IMG/VR virus record: IMGVR_UViG_3300010371_000016
Span: 1 to 44,629 of that record
Reading direction: 5' to 3' (one strand)
Length of the DNA stretch: 44,629 bases
Source: a virus
Part shown: piece after piece, positions 21,420 through 30,544 of the stretch
Layout: each line of letters begins with the position of its first letter
How positions within the stretch are numbered: the first letter of the stretch is position 1
Notes under the pieces: generated by a model
The model's input: only the letters and a program-made list of their open reading frames with translations
Told to the model about the DNA's origin: nothing
Database searches by the model: none
Translations under genes and position numbers: made by a program

Positions 21420-21915
21420 ACTTATACACCTTTTGTTCTTCCCGTACCCAACCTTGAAGTGCCTTCAATTGTTCTGTTTGATTATGGTAGAGTTCTGCTT
21501 CAACAGCATGCTGTGATGCAACGTCTGAGAGGATAACGGAACTGGTGCCTTCATTAGCAGCGGTGGTGGTGTTGGGAAGGAGCATTTTATTGGCACCGTT
21601 CCACAACTGCACAAACCCATTATTAATAACACAACGGGAGGAATCTTCATGAGTAACATAGACAGGGACCTTTTTGATAATTGTTGCGCCGACATCGTGA
21701 ATAACTTGCACACGGGTAAGGTAACGTGTCTCAACCTTAGTCGTGATAACCTCTCCCTTTGTTTGTACTACAAGGGCAGCGGCCTTATCCTTACCAAGCT
21801 GTTCCAATACCCCTTTGCGAAACTCTCGGTGACCAAATCCCCACAACCCCACTGCAAGAAGTGACATACCTATAAGAAATAGGAGCCATTCATATGGACG
21901 GAGAAAAGAAAGCAT
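21418..21915 (-). CDS. Inner-membrane spanin (Rz-like, 165 aa)
   Basis: One N-terminal transmembrane helix (WLLFLIGMSLLAVGLWGF, about residues 9-28) and then a periplasmic, mostly helical domain. An out-of-frame lipoprotein gene lies wholly inside it (21465-21659), the hallmark of the Rz/Rz1 pair, which fuses the inner and outer membranes at the last step of lysis. Start supported by GAAGGTGAT. Last gene of the leftward arm. Confidence 0.85.
   Translation of the reverse strand: MLSFLRPYEWLLFLIGMSLLAVGLWGFGHREFRKGVLEQLGKDKAAALVVQTKGEVITTKVETRYLTRVQVIHDVGATIIKKVPVYVTHEDSSRCVINNGFVQLWNGANKMLLPNTTTAANEGTSSVILSDVASQHAVEAELYHNQTEQLKALQGWVREEQKVYK
21465..21659 (-). CDS. Outer-membrane spanin lipoprotein (Rz1-like, 64 aa), nested in the Rz-like gene
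   Basis: Read in another frame inside the i-spanin gene. From ATG 21659 (AAGG 9 nt upstream; a second ATG is at 21650) it has a signal peptide (MLLMKIPPVVLLIMG), a lipobox LCSC with the lipidated Cys at residue 19, and a Pro-rich start of the mature part (PTPPPLLMKAPVP), all features of Rz1 proteins. The mature lipoprotein of about 46 residues would bind its partner through the periplasm. Confidence 0.8.
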   Translation of the reverse strand: MLLMKIPPVVLLIMGLCSCGTVPIKCSFPTPPPLLMKAPVPLSSQTLHHSMLLKQNSTIIKQNN

Positions 21916-21918
21916 GTA

Positions 21919-22179
21919 TCACCTTCTCGGTCGAGAAATAATTTCCTGTTTAATATCCTCCAACAATTGTGATTGTTTCGCCAACTGTTGGTTAATTGGT
22001 TGCAACTGAGTTTGAAGTGAGGCAATTTGAATATCTTGCAAGGACTGGTGCTGCCTTATATTACTAATTATATCATACTGTATACCTGCGTTAAAAATAA
22101 CGCCGGCAGTGAATATGATAGCGGCCGTTGATAGCGTAACATTGATCTTATGTTTAATTCCAGCAGGAAGATGCTCCAC
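21919..22179 (-). CDS. Small membrane protein with coiled coil (lysis cassette, 86 aa)
   Basis: GTG start behind AAGGAT. 'HLPAGIKHKINVTLSTAAIIFTAGVIFNAG' gives one transmembrane helix (about residues 17-36). A coiled coil rich in Gln and Leu follows (IQIASLQTQLQPINQQLAKQ). Placed between endolysin and spanins, it could be a second holin, an antiholin or a lysis regulator; sequence alone does not decide. Confidence 0.65.
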   Translation of the reverse strand: MEHLPAGIKHKINVTLSTAAIIFTAGVIFNAGIQYDIISNIRQHQSLQDIQIASLQTQLQPINQQLAKQSQLLEDIKQEIISRPRR

Positions 22180-22188
22180 GGGATATCC

Positions 22189-22665
22189 TTAGTTAGGTGT
22201 GATACAAATTGTGTATTCTGCTTGCCGCCTAGCTACCAATCCTGGCAATTTCTTCCCTCCTGCATATACCCACTTCAACAACTCTTTACATGCCTCTGTT
22301 ACCTTTCCCTCATTAATGAGGCGTAACATAGTTGAGTGTTTGAATTTGTCCTCCCCTATGTTATAGATAATGTCAGTAAAGGCAGCCCTTTGATTATTTG
22401 TAACTGGCCTATCAACAAGCTTATCAAAAGAGTTAAGTGCCTCCTTCTCATTATTAGCATTTATGGTTGCGCACAATTCAGGAGTTACAATAATTGTAGG
22501 ATCAACCCCATGTGTATTCCCATCACAATTTGTCCAAACACCAGTAACATCTTTGTAGGGAGTACCTGGGGTAAGGGAAGGTTCAAAATATCCAACCAAG
22601 GCAGACAACAATACGATTGAGGAACCCCCGCCTATTGCGATTTTCTTCCACCGTGAGATAGTCAT
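22189..22665 (-). CDS. Endolysin: GH24 lysozyme with SAR N-terminus (158 aa)
   Basis: The catalytic residues of phage lysozymes can be placed: Glu28 (YFEPSL), Asp39 (YKDVTG) and Thr45 (GVWTNCDG), spaced much as in T4 and P21 lysozyme apart from a two-residue insertion. 'NNQRAAFTDIIYNIG' and 'GLVARRQAEYTIC' are typical later motifs. Residues 9-27 (IAIGGGSSIVLLSALVGYF) are a Gly/Ser-rich signal-anchor-release helix, so export should use the host Sec system. ATGA overlap with the holin-like gene. Confidence 0.9.
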   Translation of the reverse strand: MTISRWKKIAIGGGSSIVLLSALVGYFEPSLTPGTPYKDVTGVWTNCDGNTHGVDPTIIVTPELCATINANNEKEALNSFDKLVDRPVTNNQRAAFTDIIYNIGEDKFKHSTMLRLINEGKVTEACKELLKWVYAGGKKLPGLVARRQAEYTICITPN

Positions 22666-22877
22666 TGTTTAATAAACCTCCCAATAAATGCTCCCACAAA
22701 GATGAAGAAAAAGATTGGGTAGGTAATCCAGGTAGGTAACATAGCATGTTGCACACTATCTTGAGCACCGTACAGCAAGGCTAATCCAGTGCCAGTAGCA
22801 GAGAAGATTAGTCCGATAATATGAAACCTTGTCGAGTACAGACGAAGTCCCTTCTTCCAATCCTCAATTAATTTCAT
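22662..22877 (-). CDS. Holin-like membrane protein (71 aa)
   Basis: ATG at 22877 overlaps the previous stop (ATGA). 'IEDWKKGLRLYSTRFHIIGLIFSATGTGLALL' and 'MLPTWITYPIFFFIFVGAFIGRFIK' give two membrane segments (about 17-36 and 50-68) with a charged N-terminus and basic C-terminus, the layout of a class II phage holin placed directly before the endolysin. With a SAR endolysin it could act as a pinholin. Membrane topology is the only evidence. Confidence 0.75.
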   Translation of the reverse strand: MKLIEDWKKGLRLYSTRFHIIGLIFSATGTGLALLYGAQDSVQHAMLPTWITYPIFFFIFVGAFIGRFIKQ

Positions 22878-23299
22878 GCCATTGTCTCCGTACCCGAGGC
22901 TGATACAATTGTATACTTTGCGGGAGAGGTTGTCAAGGTTATACCTCCCTTCCCGTTCGTTGTATAGGCGCCTGTTGGTGTACCCGCAACCTCTACCTGC
23001 GTGACTGTCACCGCATAGAGGCCACAACCCAATTTAAAAAATTTATTAATTCCATCCCCCTGCCCAAGAGATACATTAGTGTAGGTATAGATGGCGGCAG
23101 GTGCTGGTTGTACCCAAGGCGCTGTCTGGTTATCTGGCACACCTCTAACAAAGTCTTGTGTTTGCCTTGGTTCATTATGTTTCGGATGAACATAGTAACC
23201 CTGCCAATTGCGTACAAGGTCACTTGCCTTCGCCTTAAAGCCACATTGGAAACAAACGGTATTCCAATCACCAAGGCGTAAAAAGTCTGCACGTCCCAT
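22874..23299 (-). CDS. Conserved structural or assembly protein with zinc-ribbon-like start (141 aa)
   Basis: ATG at 23299 lies 6 nt behind GGAGG. 'CFQCGFKAKASDLVRNWQGYYVHPKHNEPRQTQDFVRGVPDNQTAPW' is a widespread phage segment in which a CxxC pair is followed by 'W.G..V...H...R..QDF.RG..D...PW'. The C-terminal half (TYTNVSLGQGDGINKFFKLG and on) is beta-rich. Situated between the ejection proteins and holin. Function unknown, virion association likely. Confidence 0.75.
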   Translation of the reverse strand: MGRADFLRLGDWNTVCFQCGFKAKASDLVRNWQGYYVHPKHNEPRQTQDFVRGVPDNQTAPWVQPAPAAIYTYTNVSLGQGDGINKFFKLGCGLYAVTVTQVEVAGTPTGAYTTNGKGGITLTTSPAKYTIVSASGTETMA

Positions 23300-26200
23300 C
23301 ACTCACCTCCCGACATTTTAAACATCCTTTCCTGAATCTTCCTGTTACGGCGTTGCAACATCGCCTCCCTCTTCGATTCAGGAGTCATACCATAGATGGG
23401 ATGTCCCAACATACTAGATATATCTGCGCCGATACCTCCCGTATTATTCTGCGACATGGAGAAGGGAGACATTGTTTCAAGGAGATTCTCTACACGATCC
23501 GTCGGTGTTTTAAGTGAAGGTGCATATCCTTTCGCAGAGAGGTATGCCTTCCCTGTTGCCTGTTGAGCAATGGCATGAATTGTTGGGGATAATTTATTAA
23601 GGAGTTCCTGCGCAGGGTCCATAACAAGGCGAGGAAAGTCGGAAAGTTCCTTCATCCAAGGAGTCTTTTGACCGTCCCCAAGATCAATCATAAATTTATC
23701 CTTATTCTCCATCATGGAATGTCCCGAAAACATCCAATTCAAGGCATTACCAAAAATGGTAGAATAAATAAGACTCTTCACCAACCAAGACCTGTGAAGA
23801 TCAACCGCATTCAAGGGATGTATTGGAGAGCCTTCTCCTTTCCCGAAAAGTGCCTTCGTCCAATGCATTGTGGTGGAGGTAAGCCATTCAGGAGCAAGCA
23901 TGATATTTTGAATGGCTCGACGCCCAGTCGGGGAGAAGGTTGACATAAGGAATGTTCTCATATATTTATTACTGACCTCATTCGCCATCCTTCGCCAATT
24001 CAAACTACCGAAAGATACAGAGGACATAGCAGCAGAGCGCCTCATTAATTCCTCATCGGTTGGCATAACCTTAGAGGGATCCTTCTCAATAGCCTTAATC
24101 CAGTTAGCCTTCAATTTCTCGAAATTAACATGTGTCGCCATACCCATCAAACCGCCACCCAAACGATTGAAGATGATATGTTGGTAAACATGGTCTATTG
24201 CGGCAGCCACCCTGGGCAATTTACCAAGGCCTGGAAAGAGTGCATTCAATTGAGACTCAAGGAACTTAAATCCCTCACCCATACTCCTTCCCATATCCTC
24301 CGTAAATCCAGCATTGTTGGACGGCACCTTCTGGCCTGTATCCAGAATCTTATCAACCATATCTCCTGGGTGTGGGTTTTTGATAGACTTCTGAAATTCA
24401 GTACTATTTGTTAATGCCTGAAGAGTTGTCTTAATGTTCCTGTAAGGGTTGAGGGACATACCTGTTTGAACATCGGCAAGAGTCTGCCCATGAAATAGGC
24501 TACCCATGAAGGCAATTCTTTTAAGTGCCGAATTGACAAACCCATAAGCGGCACCCATATGTGTTGGTGTATAGGAATCAAACATATGTGACATTTCTGC
24601 CACAATTGCGGGATGTACTGATAGGCCACGAAGGGCAGGATGATTAATTACTTGATAACCATAAGGTGCCCTTCCCGATTTAATTAGAAGTTTTCTTCCT
24701 TCAAGATCAGTAGCAACTTTAAGGGAATCAATGGCCACCTTAGTATGCATTGCCGCAAGCATTGACTTGTAGTAATCTGCAAAGGTATCTGCAAAGTTAT
24801 CATGCTTTAATTCCATACCTTTATCAAGTGCCTGGGCAAGTGTTATCCTCAACTTACGTGTCTTGGTGAAGGGGGAATTTGTATTAAGTGGAGTTGATTT
24901 CTGTTTATTGAAGGCATCCATGATTGCCTTATTCTTCTCCGTATTAGCAAACAAATGAGTTGTATAATTCTCCAACTCCTTCATTGACATACCAACAGCT
25001 TTCGCCATTCCACGAATGTGAGCATAGAGAGCTTTGGCAGTCTCCTTCACCTTCTCCTGTGCGGGTGTCAATCGAATAGATGTATCACCCTCAAGGGAAT
25101 GGGCAATGTTGAGACTATCGGCACCTTGCAAGGCATGCATTTGTGCTTGTATATTCTCCGTATGCCGCTGTAATTTTCCAAGGCTTCCCTCCAACCTATC
25201 AAGAGTACCGCTTGCTTTTGGAAGTGTATCGGCAGATTTCACATCCCTATACACACGGGCAATGCCTTTGAAGGTAATGGCACCCGCACCAATGCCTGCG
25301 AGGGCACCATAGAAGGCATCCTTCACTTTATGATCCTGTCCTCCCAATGTATATCCAGCGAAGGCACCTGCCCCCAGCAAAGCTGCCCTCTTCATTTGGT
25401 CGAAGGTTGCAAAACCTCCCTGTTTCCTGAAGTTAGCTCCGTGTCCTCTCTTGATTGATTCTTCAATCATATCCCTACCACGATTTAGACGGCTACGGAT
25501 GGTACCAACAGGTACACCCTGCTCTGCTGCAATTTCTTCATATGACTTCCCTTCCATTTCGTAAGCCTTAATAGCCTCACGAATATCGGAGGGGAGTTTA
25601 GAGATTGCATGTTGTACCATGTTACTTGTTTGCCGAGCAATCATATGCTCTTCAGGTGTACCTTCCCCCGATTCAACATTTCTCGCCGTCTCCGTTACGT
25701 TGGAGACAGGTGCCCCGAATTGGTCATGGGTTGCACCATGGATACTCTCCGTAGGTACAGTCCTCCCTGACCTAGAAATTTCATTCAAACCAGTATTATG
25801 AAGAATAGTATGCATCCATGTATAGAAGGAACTATCCCCTTTAAAGGTACCCGCCTTCAGGTGCATAATTGCCTTATGAAAGACATACATGGCGAGGTCT
25901 TCGGCATCCATGCCGAGACGAGGACCAGCGACTCTCATAAGACCGCGGGCATTTCTAATCAAGCGGGGCATGTATTGTTTGTACAAGGCAGAAATGGCAC
26001 CTTGGTCGTTGTTGGCTGCCTTCTTCAATACCTCAGATTCATTGGGAAGTTTATCCTCCTTGAGAACCATACCACTCAACTTACCTTCATCATCCATCTC
26101 ACCTGTTTTTTGCAGGTGTTCAGAGATAGGCATTTCATGTGCTTGTAGGTGTGGAGATTGTTCCCTATTATATTCCACACGCTGTTCGGGAAATGCAATC

Positions 26201-29175
26201 TTTGTACTTACATGAGGGGCTAGTTCCCTCCTAGTAGTCTTATCAAAGTTAAGTCGATTTTGTACATTTACTGCCTGGGATTCCCCAGCAGACGCATTGT
26301 ACCTTCTCCTTGCCTCCTTCTTTATATTATCCACCGTATACTCAGTAGATAATTGTTTATCAATCCTATCAATAGATTCTCTATAATTCTTTACCTTAAT
26401 CTGATCTGGATTATTCTTCTGTAACTCTTCCCTAAGGAGTTTTTCAAGATAATCAGAATGATTAATTAAGTTATCTGCCTCCTCATTTAATTGAATAATA
26501 TGCCTACCGACATTATCCCCCTTCGGTAGACCCTCCACATGTTGCACCGCATGCATTAATTCATGCGCAATAATACTACGAGGGCGAAGTCCTGGATCCT
26601 TATATTTAATGGCAAGCTGTTCTAACTCACCTGGATTACTAATAGTGATGTTACCTGTTACTGGGTCGTAGTGTGCTCCAGGAGTACCCTCCTTAATATG
26701 TACCTTAATTGAATCCATCAATTTAGGATAATTACGGGCAAACTCATCATGTTTCATTACTTCACGTAGAGGTACTCCACTCTCCTTAGCCTTCTGCCAG
26801 ATAGGATCATTATGTGCCTTAAGAGACATGGCAGAATCATCAATTTCATGTAACCATTTACCACCAACAGCCCTATGATATCCAGTCGCAAGATTGATTT
26901 GTTCCGGGGTACGTCCCGCACTCTCCATACCCTCCGCAGCACGAACTAGGATTGGATTGAAGTCACGAGAAAAGGCACCGGCAAAGATAGCATGGTGACC
27001 AAACATAGTCATACCACCAAATAGTCCCTTAAATGTGCCCTCCTGCCGATGCCCCGGGCCAGCTTGGTAAGCACCATAGCCAGCAGCACCGAGTGTAAGG
27101 GCAGTGGCTGCAATGGCTCCTTTATTAATAGGACTAATATTCTTATCTGAAATGGTTTTATCAGAAGCACCAGCCACTGGCTGTCCTGTATCCTGCGCCG
27201 GCCTATTCCCCTGCCCATGCAATTGTTCTGGATGCCCCATATTATCATAAGGTTTTGTATCCAAATTTGCCGGAATATCCTCCGCAGTTGCTTTTATAGA
27301 ATCCTTAGCCACCTTAGCAATATGCGGCTTTAGTGAATCTTGATACACATTATGGTCGACCCCATACATACTCTCAACAAGGTGATTCTCCGAACGTGTT
27401 GCAATATCATGTGCTTCACCATAGGAAAGTCCTTTACCTGCACGCAGCTTAGTTTCTACCTCTGCCGGAAGATGTGAATAAGGACCCATCCTCTCCTTAA
27501 TTAGTTGCATTTGTGCATCACTTACGGGACCTGTAAGGTGCATGAGTGGATGTTCCACTGACTCATGATAGGCAACGGTCTGACGCACCGGCACCTGTAC
27601 TGTGCTGCCCGCCTTATCCTTCATATCAATATGTGTAGGTGTATCCTTTGAGATGTGAATTATGTTACCTTCAGCATCTACACCACCATAATAAGGGACA
27701 ACCTTAGTTGCATCAACGGGTGTTGTGGAAGGAAGGGGTTGCCCAGGCTCCCTTGCTGTAACGGGGCCTTTCTTCGGAGCCTCTCCTGTAGGTGTATCAG
27801 TATGCGTACGAGGTATATTTTCCTTACCAAGGGCACCCAAAGTACCACCAAGAACGGCCCCAGTAATACCGGCAGCTTGCGTATCCTTCTGACGAGAGAA
27901 TCCCTGTTCCTGTACCTGTTGCTGTTGAGATATAATAGAATTAATGCTCGCACCTGCACCAGCAGCACCTACAACATTTCCACCCTTTTGCAACTTAGCA
28001 AGTCGGGATGCATTTGCCTCCGCCTTATCAGCTACATTGCCATACACCTTAATATATTTATCTGCTTTCTCCAGGACAGATGCCTTATTGGCAACATTAT
28101 TGGTAGCAGCAAATTCCTTAATCTTCTGGGCAGAGGCAACAATCTCCCTCGCATCATTGGCTGCCTTGGTTGCTTTTACTAAATTTGTCCCATAAGTAAG
28201 AGTACCTAGTTTAGCCTCTGGAGCTACAAGGAATGCAGGGTCGGCAAAGGAAGTAATAGCATCCACGGGATTGTTTAGGATGGATTTAATACCCTCCTTA
28301 ACCTTCTCCATAGTAGACATGGTTTCTTGTTGCCTATAATCATTCAATACTTGTTTAGCTTGCCCAACCTGCGTAGGTGTATACCTATTGGGATGTGCAA
28401 CAATATCCTGTTGCTTCATTATTCCTTGTACGGATTGTTGCAACTTAGTTGCACTAAGATGAGGACTTGCCAAATCCTGTACTTGTTTAGATAAAAAAGA
28501 TTTATTCAATAGATAGCCGACTACAGAGGGATGAAGGTCCTTATCACCTGCACCGGATAAATCTTCCCCCTCCTTTGTTTTATAGGTGGGTGCAAAAGAG
28601 TAACCTGTAGGGCTATTCAGGTCAATTACAAGTGTGCCATCCAATGCTGCTTGACCTGGATTAATGCCACCAGCCTTCATAGCCAACATCTCCGAGGGAG
28701 TTACAGGCCTACTAGGTACTGTTTGATGATTGGCATGAAAATTGGAAAAATAATTGTGTACTCCTTCCAAGGTATCTGTTACGTCACCTACAGATTTACT
28801 ATAGTAATCCTTAGCACTCTCACCAACGGCCGACACAGCACTCTGTAAGGCAGTGTCAGAAGTGCCTTGATTACCCTCAACTTTTACGGGTGTTGGGATA
28901 GGACTGAAGTCATCCTCTGAATAAGTAGTAGGTGTGGTTGAGGCACCCGACATCTTAGCAAGAAGCCACTTCTGCGCCGCCTCCTGATTTGCTCCTGGGC
29001 CTCCTTCATTAGCCATAGCAGTTGCCTGCTTGGTCCAGGCAGTTATATCATCGTCGGATGCATCTACATTGTAATTTGTCTTTGGTAATTGTTCAGGTAC
29101 GTTGGGTGTAGGAGAAGTTGACGATGCTCCAACGGGACCAAAATCAGTATCCGAATATGTAATAGAATCAGACAT
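23299..29175 (-). CDS. Giant internal virion (ejection) protein with HExxH peptidase-like and embedded ECF sigma-factor domains (1958 aa)
   Basis: Polyvalent multi-domain protein, the last of three internal virion proteins. Residues 1-450 are low-complexity and helical. About 525-605 is a conserved phage domain (YHESVEHPLMHL, SYGEAHDIATRSENHLVE). About 735-1000 is a metallopeptidase-like domain with HELMH (871-875), E881 and GE.QAVNVQNR (964-973). About 1046-1245 is an ECF sigma factor: region 2 (LKKAANNDQGAISALYKQY... DAEDLAMYVFHKA... SSFYTWMHTI) and region 4 (LPSDIREAIKAYEMEGKSYEE, VPVGTIRSRLNRGRDMI). Gly-rich hydrophobic segments lie at about 435-450, 686-703 and 1264-1306 and may insert in membranes. 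The C-terminal third is helical. Probably ejected with DNA; the sigma domain would reach host RNA polymerase. Domain calls are by motif. Confidence 0.88.
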   Translation of the reverse strand: MSDSITYSDTDFGPVGASSTSPTPNVPEQLPKTNYNVDASDDDITAWTKQATAMANEGGPGANQEAAQKWLLAKMSGASTTPTTYSEDDFSPIPTPVKVEGNQGTSDTALQSAVSAVGESAKDYYSKSVGDVTDTLEGVHNYFSNFHANHQTVPSRPVTPSEMLAMKAGGINPGQAALDGTLVIDLNSPTGYSFAPTYKTKEGEDLSGAGDKDLHPSVVGYLLNKSFLSKQVQDLASPHLSATKLQQSVQGIMKQQDIVAHPNRYTPTQVGQAKQVLNDYRQQETMSTMEKVKEGIKSILNNPVDAITSFADPAFLVAPEAKLGTLTYGTNLVKATKAANDAREIVASAQKIKEFAATNNVANKASVLEKADKYIKVYGNVADKAEANASRLAKLQKGGNVVGAAGAGASINSIISQQQQVQEQGFSRQKDTQAAGITGAVLGGTLGALGKENIPRTHTDTPTGEAPKKGPVTAREPGQPLPSTTPVDATKVVPYYGGVDAEGNIIHISKDTPTHIDMKDKAGSTVQVPVRQTVAYHESVEHPLMHLTGPVSDAQMQLIKERMGPYSHLPAEVETKLRAGKGLSYGEAHDIATRSENHLVESMYGVDHNVYQDSLKPHIAKVAKDSIKATAEDIPANLDTKPYDNMGHPEQLHGQGNRPAQDTGQPVAGASDKTISDKNISPINKGAIAATALTLGAAGYGAYQAGPGHRQEGTFKGLFGGMTMFGHHAIFAGAFSRDFNPILVRAAEGMESAGRTPEQINLATGYHRAVGGKWLHEIDDSAMSLKAHNDPIWQKAKESGVPLREVMKHDEFARNYPKLMDSIKVHIKEGTPGAHYDPVTGNITISNPGELEQLAIKYKDPGLRPRSIIAHELMHAVQHVEGLPKGDNVGRHIIQLNEEADNLINHSDYLEKLLREELQKNNPDQIKVKNYRESIDRIDKQLSTEYTVDNIKKEARRRYNASAGESQAVNVQNRLNFDKTTRRELAPHVSTKIAFPEQRVEYNREQSPHLQAHEMPISEHLQKTGEMDDEGKLSGMVLKEDKLPNESEVLKKAANNDQGAISALYKQYMPRLIRNARGLMRVAGPRLGMDAEDLAMYVFHKAIMHLKAGTFKGDSSFYTWMHTILHNTGLNEISRSGRTVPTESIHGATHDQFGAPVSNVTETARNVESGEGTPEEHMIARQTSNMVQHAISKLPSDIREAIKAYEMEGKSYEEIAAEQGVPVGTIRSRLNRGRDMIEESIKRGHGANFRKQGGFATFDQMKRAALLGAGAFAGYTLGGQDHKVKDAFYGALAGIGAGAITFKGIARVYRDVKSADTLPKASGTLDRLEGSLGKLQRHTENIQAQMHALQGADSLNIAHSLEGDTSIRLTPAQEKVKETAKALYAHIRGMAKAVGMSMKELENYTTHLFANTEKNKAIMDAFNKQKSTPLNTNSPFTKTRKLRITLAQALDKGMELKHDNFADTFADYYKSMLAAMHTKVAIDSLKVATDLEGRKLLIKSGRAPYGYQVINHPALRGLSVHPAIVAEMSHMFDSYTPTHMGAAYGFVNSALKRIAFMGSLFHGQTLADVQTGMSLNPYRNIKTTLQALTNSTEFQKSIKNPHPGDMVDKILDTGQKVPSNNAGFTEDMGRSMGEGFKFLESQLNALFPGLGKLPRVAAAIDHVYQHIIFNRLGGGLMGMATHVNFEKLKANWIKAIEKDPSKVMPTDEELMRRSAAMSSVSFGSLNWRRMANEVSNKYMRTFLMSTFSPTGRRAIQNIMLAPEWLTSTTMHWTKALFGKGEGSPIHPLNAVDLHRSWLVKSLIYSTIFGNALNWMFSGHSMMENKDKFMIDLGDGQKTPWMKELSDFPRLVMDPAQELLNKLSPTIHAIAQQATGKAYLSAKGYAPSLKTPTDRVENLLETMSPFSMSQNNTGGIGADISSMLGHPIYGMTPESKREAMLQRRNRKIQERMFKMSGGE

Positions 29176-29188
29176 TATGATAAATCCG

Positions 29189-29203
29189 GTAACAAATTGT
29201 TAC
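29189..29203. repeat. GTAACAA palindrome, copy 6 of 8
   Basis: GTAACAAATTGTTAC in the gap before the giant protein's start codon (ATG at 29175). Confidence 0.9.
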
Positions 29204-29227
29204 GAGGCATGTGAATAACAAGGGATA

Positions 29228-30544
29228 TCAAGGCTGAACCCAACCCTCCTTAGTCCACCTCATCGCAACCTTCTCCTTAGTCTTATTATTAATCATCTGA
29301 TATACCTTTCCTGGAATCCTATCAGATACATTCTTATGCAATTCAGGAGTAAGTGGGATTGGTTTATCGACGGTATCACCGAGGCCTGTAAAGGAGGCAG
29401 GTTTTGTACTTGTATCTGTGCCGAAGAACATTCCTGGAGAGGTAACAGTTGTAGGTTTAACAAGAGTTCCATTTGCAATAGCCCTCTGAGTTGCTTGTGC
29501 CACTGCCTGTGGATACGTAAGTGTCCTACTTTCATCCGAAGCAAGAATTTGCTTAGCCTCTGAGGCAATCTCTGTCAAGGCAGGAGTTACAAGATCCCTT
29601 GTACCACCAGAGGCAGATATATTAGTTCCTGAAAACATTGGATCATTAAGGTGTGAGGTACCATCAGCGCCATACAAAAGGTTGGCAACAATAGGCGCCG
29701 CCGACTTTAATTCCTCTGACGAGGGAGCTTTACTAACCGCACCTGCCTTTTTATTAGCTCCCTTCAATACAAGATCGGCAGAACGGTAGGCCTCCGTATT
29801 AGCATCCCTAATAGATGCCTGCCTCTCCTGAATACGATCGTGCATTTCTGTATTAGCAAGTCGCGCCTGTTCAATAGATTGAGTTGCCCTCTGTGCTGCC
29901 GTCATACCACTTTGTGCAATCTTCTGCATAATACCAGGTGTGTACTGAAGTTTAGCGAAATTCTGCCTTTCAATAGGTGAAGAATTAGGATCAGAAAGAA
30001 CCGACATCTTCAATTGCTGAAAGCCTTCAGGAGTATCAGGCAAGGTAGAGGCGGCAGTTGCTGTCATTCCGAAGTGTTTTTCTTGCCGAGTCAACTCAGC
30101 CGTCTGCATTGCAGATTGTTCCTGCTGCTGTTTGATTTGAGAACTCTGATAATTCGTAAGGTTAGATAGTGCTTCACTTGCACCTACCAAATCCCCATGT
30201 GACCTAGCAGAGGCAGCCAGTTGCGTGAAGAAGGAAACAGGATCATTCTGTTGCGCCTGTTGTTCAGCGGTAGGTTGTGCTGGTGGAGGTGGAGTACCGA
30301 GAGGTCTTCCATTGACAGGATCAATAATAGGAGTCGGTTTCGCAAGACTTCCCTTCATCATATCATCCATCTCTTGTTGCTGCCATTGTGCCTTCTGTGT
30401 ATTTTGGGCGGCAATTTGTTGAGCATTTTGAAGGGACAAGGCTTGCATTTGTTTAGCATAATCAATTTGATTTGCCTGATCCTGCCCTTGCAAGAATCCA
30501 GTACCAAAATTGGACCCTGCCTCTAATCCACTAAAAAGATTCAT
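29228..30544 (-). CDS. Internal virion protein (438 aa), helical and Gln-rich
   Basis: Starts on a TAATG overlap with the upstream gene. The N-terminal third is Gln/Ala-rich coiled coil (QANQIDYAKQMQALSLQNAQ), followed by a Pro-rich linker and long helices (for example QSIEQARLANTEMHDRIQER). No enzymatic motif. Together with its neighbours (188 aa and 1958 aa) it forms the ejection-protein set typical of podoviruses, which builds the internal core or the DNA channel through the host envelope. Role inferred from composition and order. Confidence 0.75.
   Translation of the reverse strand: MNLFSGLEAGSNFGTGFLQGQDQANQIDYAKQMQALSLQNAQQIAAQNTQKAQWQQQEMDDMMKGSLAKPTPIIDPVNGRPLGTPPPPAQPTAEQQAQQNDPVSFFTQLAASARSHGDLVGASEALSNLTNYQSSQIKQQQEQSAMQTAELTRQEKHFGMTATAASTLPDTPEGFQQLKMSVLSDPNSSPIERQNFAKLQYTPGIMQKIAQSGMTAAQRATQSIEQARLANTEMHDRIQERQASIRDANTEAYRSADLVLKGANKKAGAVSKAPSSEELKSAAPIVANLLYGADGTSHLNDPMFSGTNISASGGTRDLVTPALTEIASEAKQILASDESRTLTYPQAVAQATQRAIANGTLVKPTTVTSPGMFFGTDTSTKPASFTGLGDTVDKPIPLTPELHKNVSDRIPGKVYQMINNKTKEKVAMRWTKEGWVQP

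Noticed and set aside
23668-28848. Several rightward open frames opposite the giant protein gene
   Set aside because: Shadows produced by codon bias of the coding strand; none has start signals or protein-like character.
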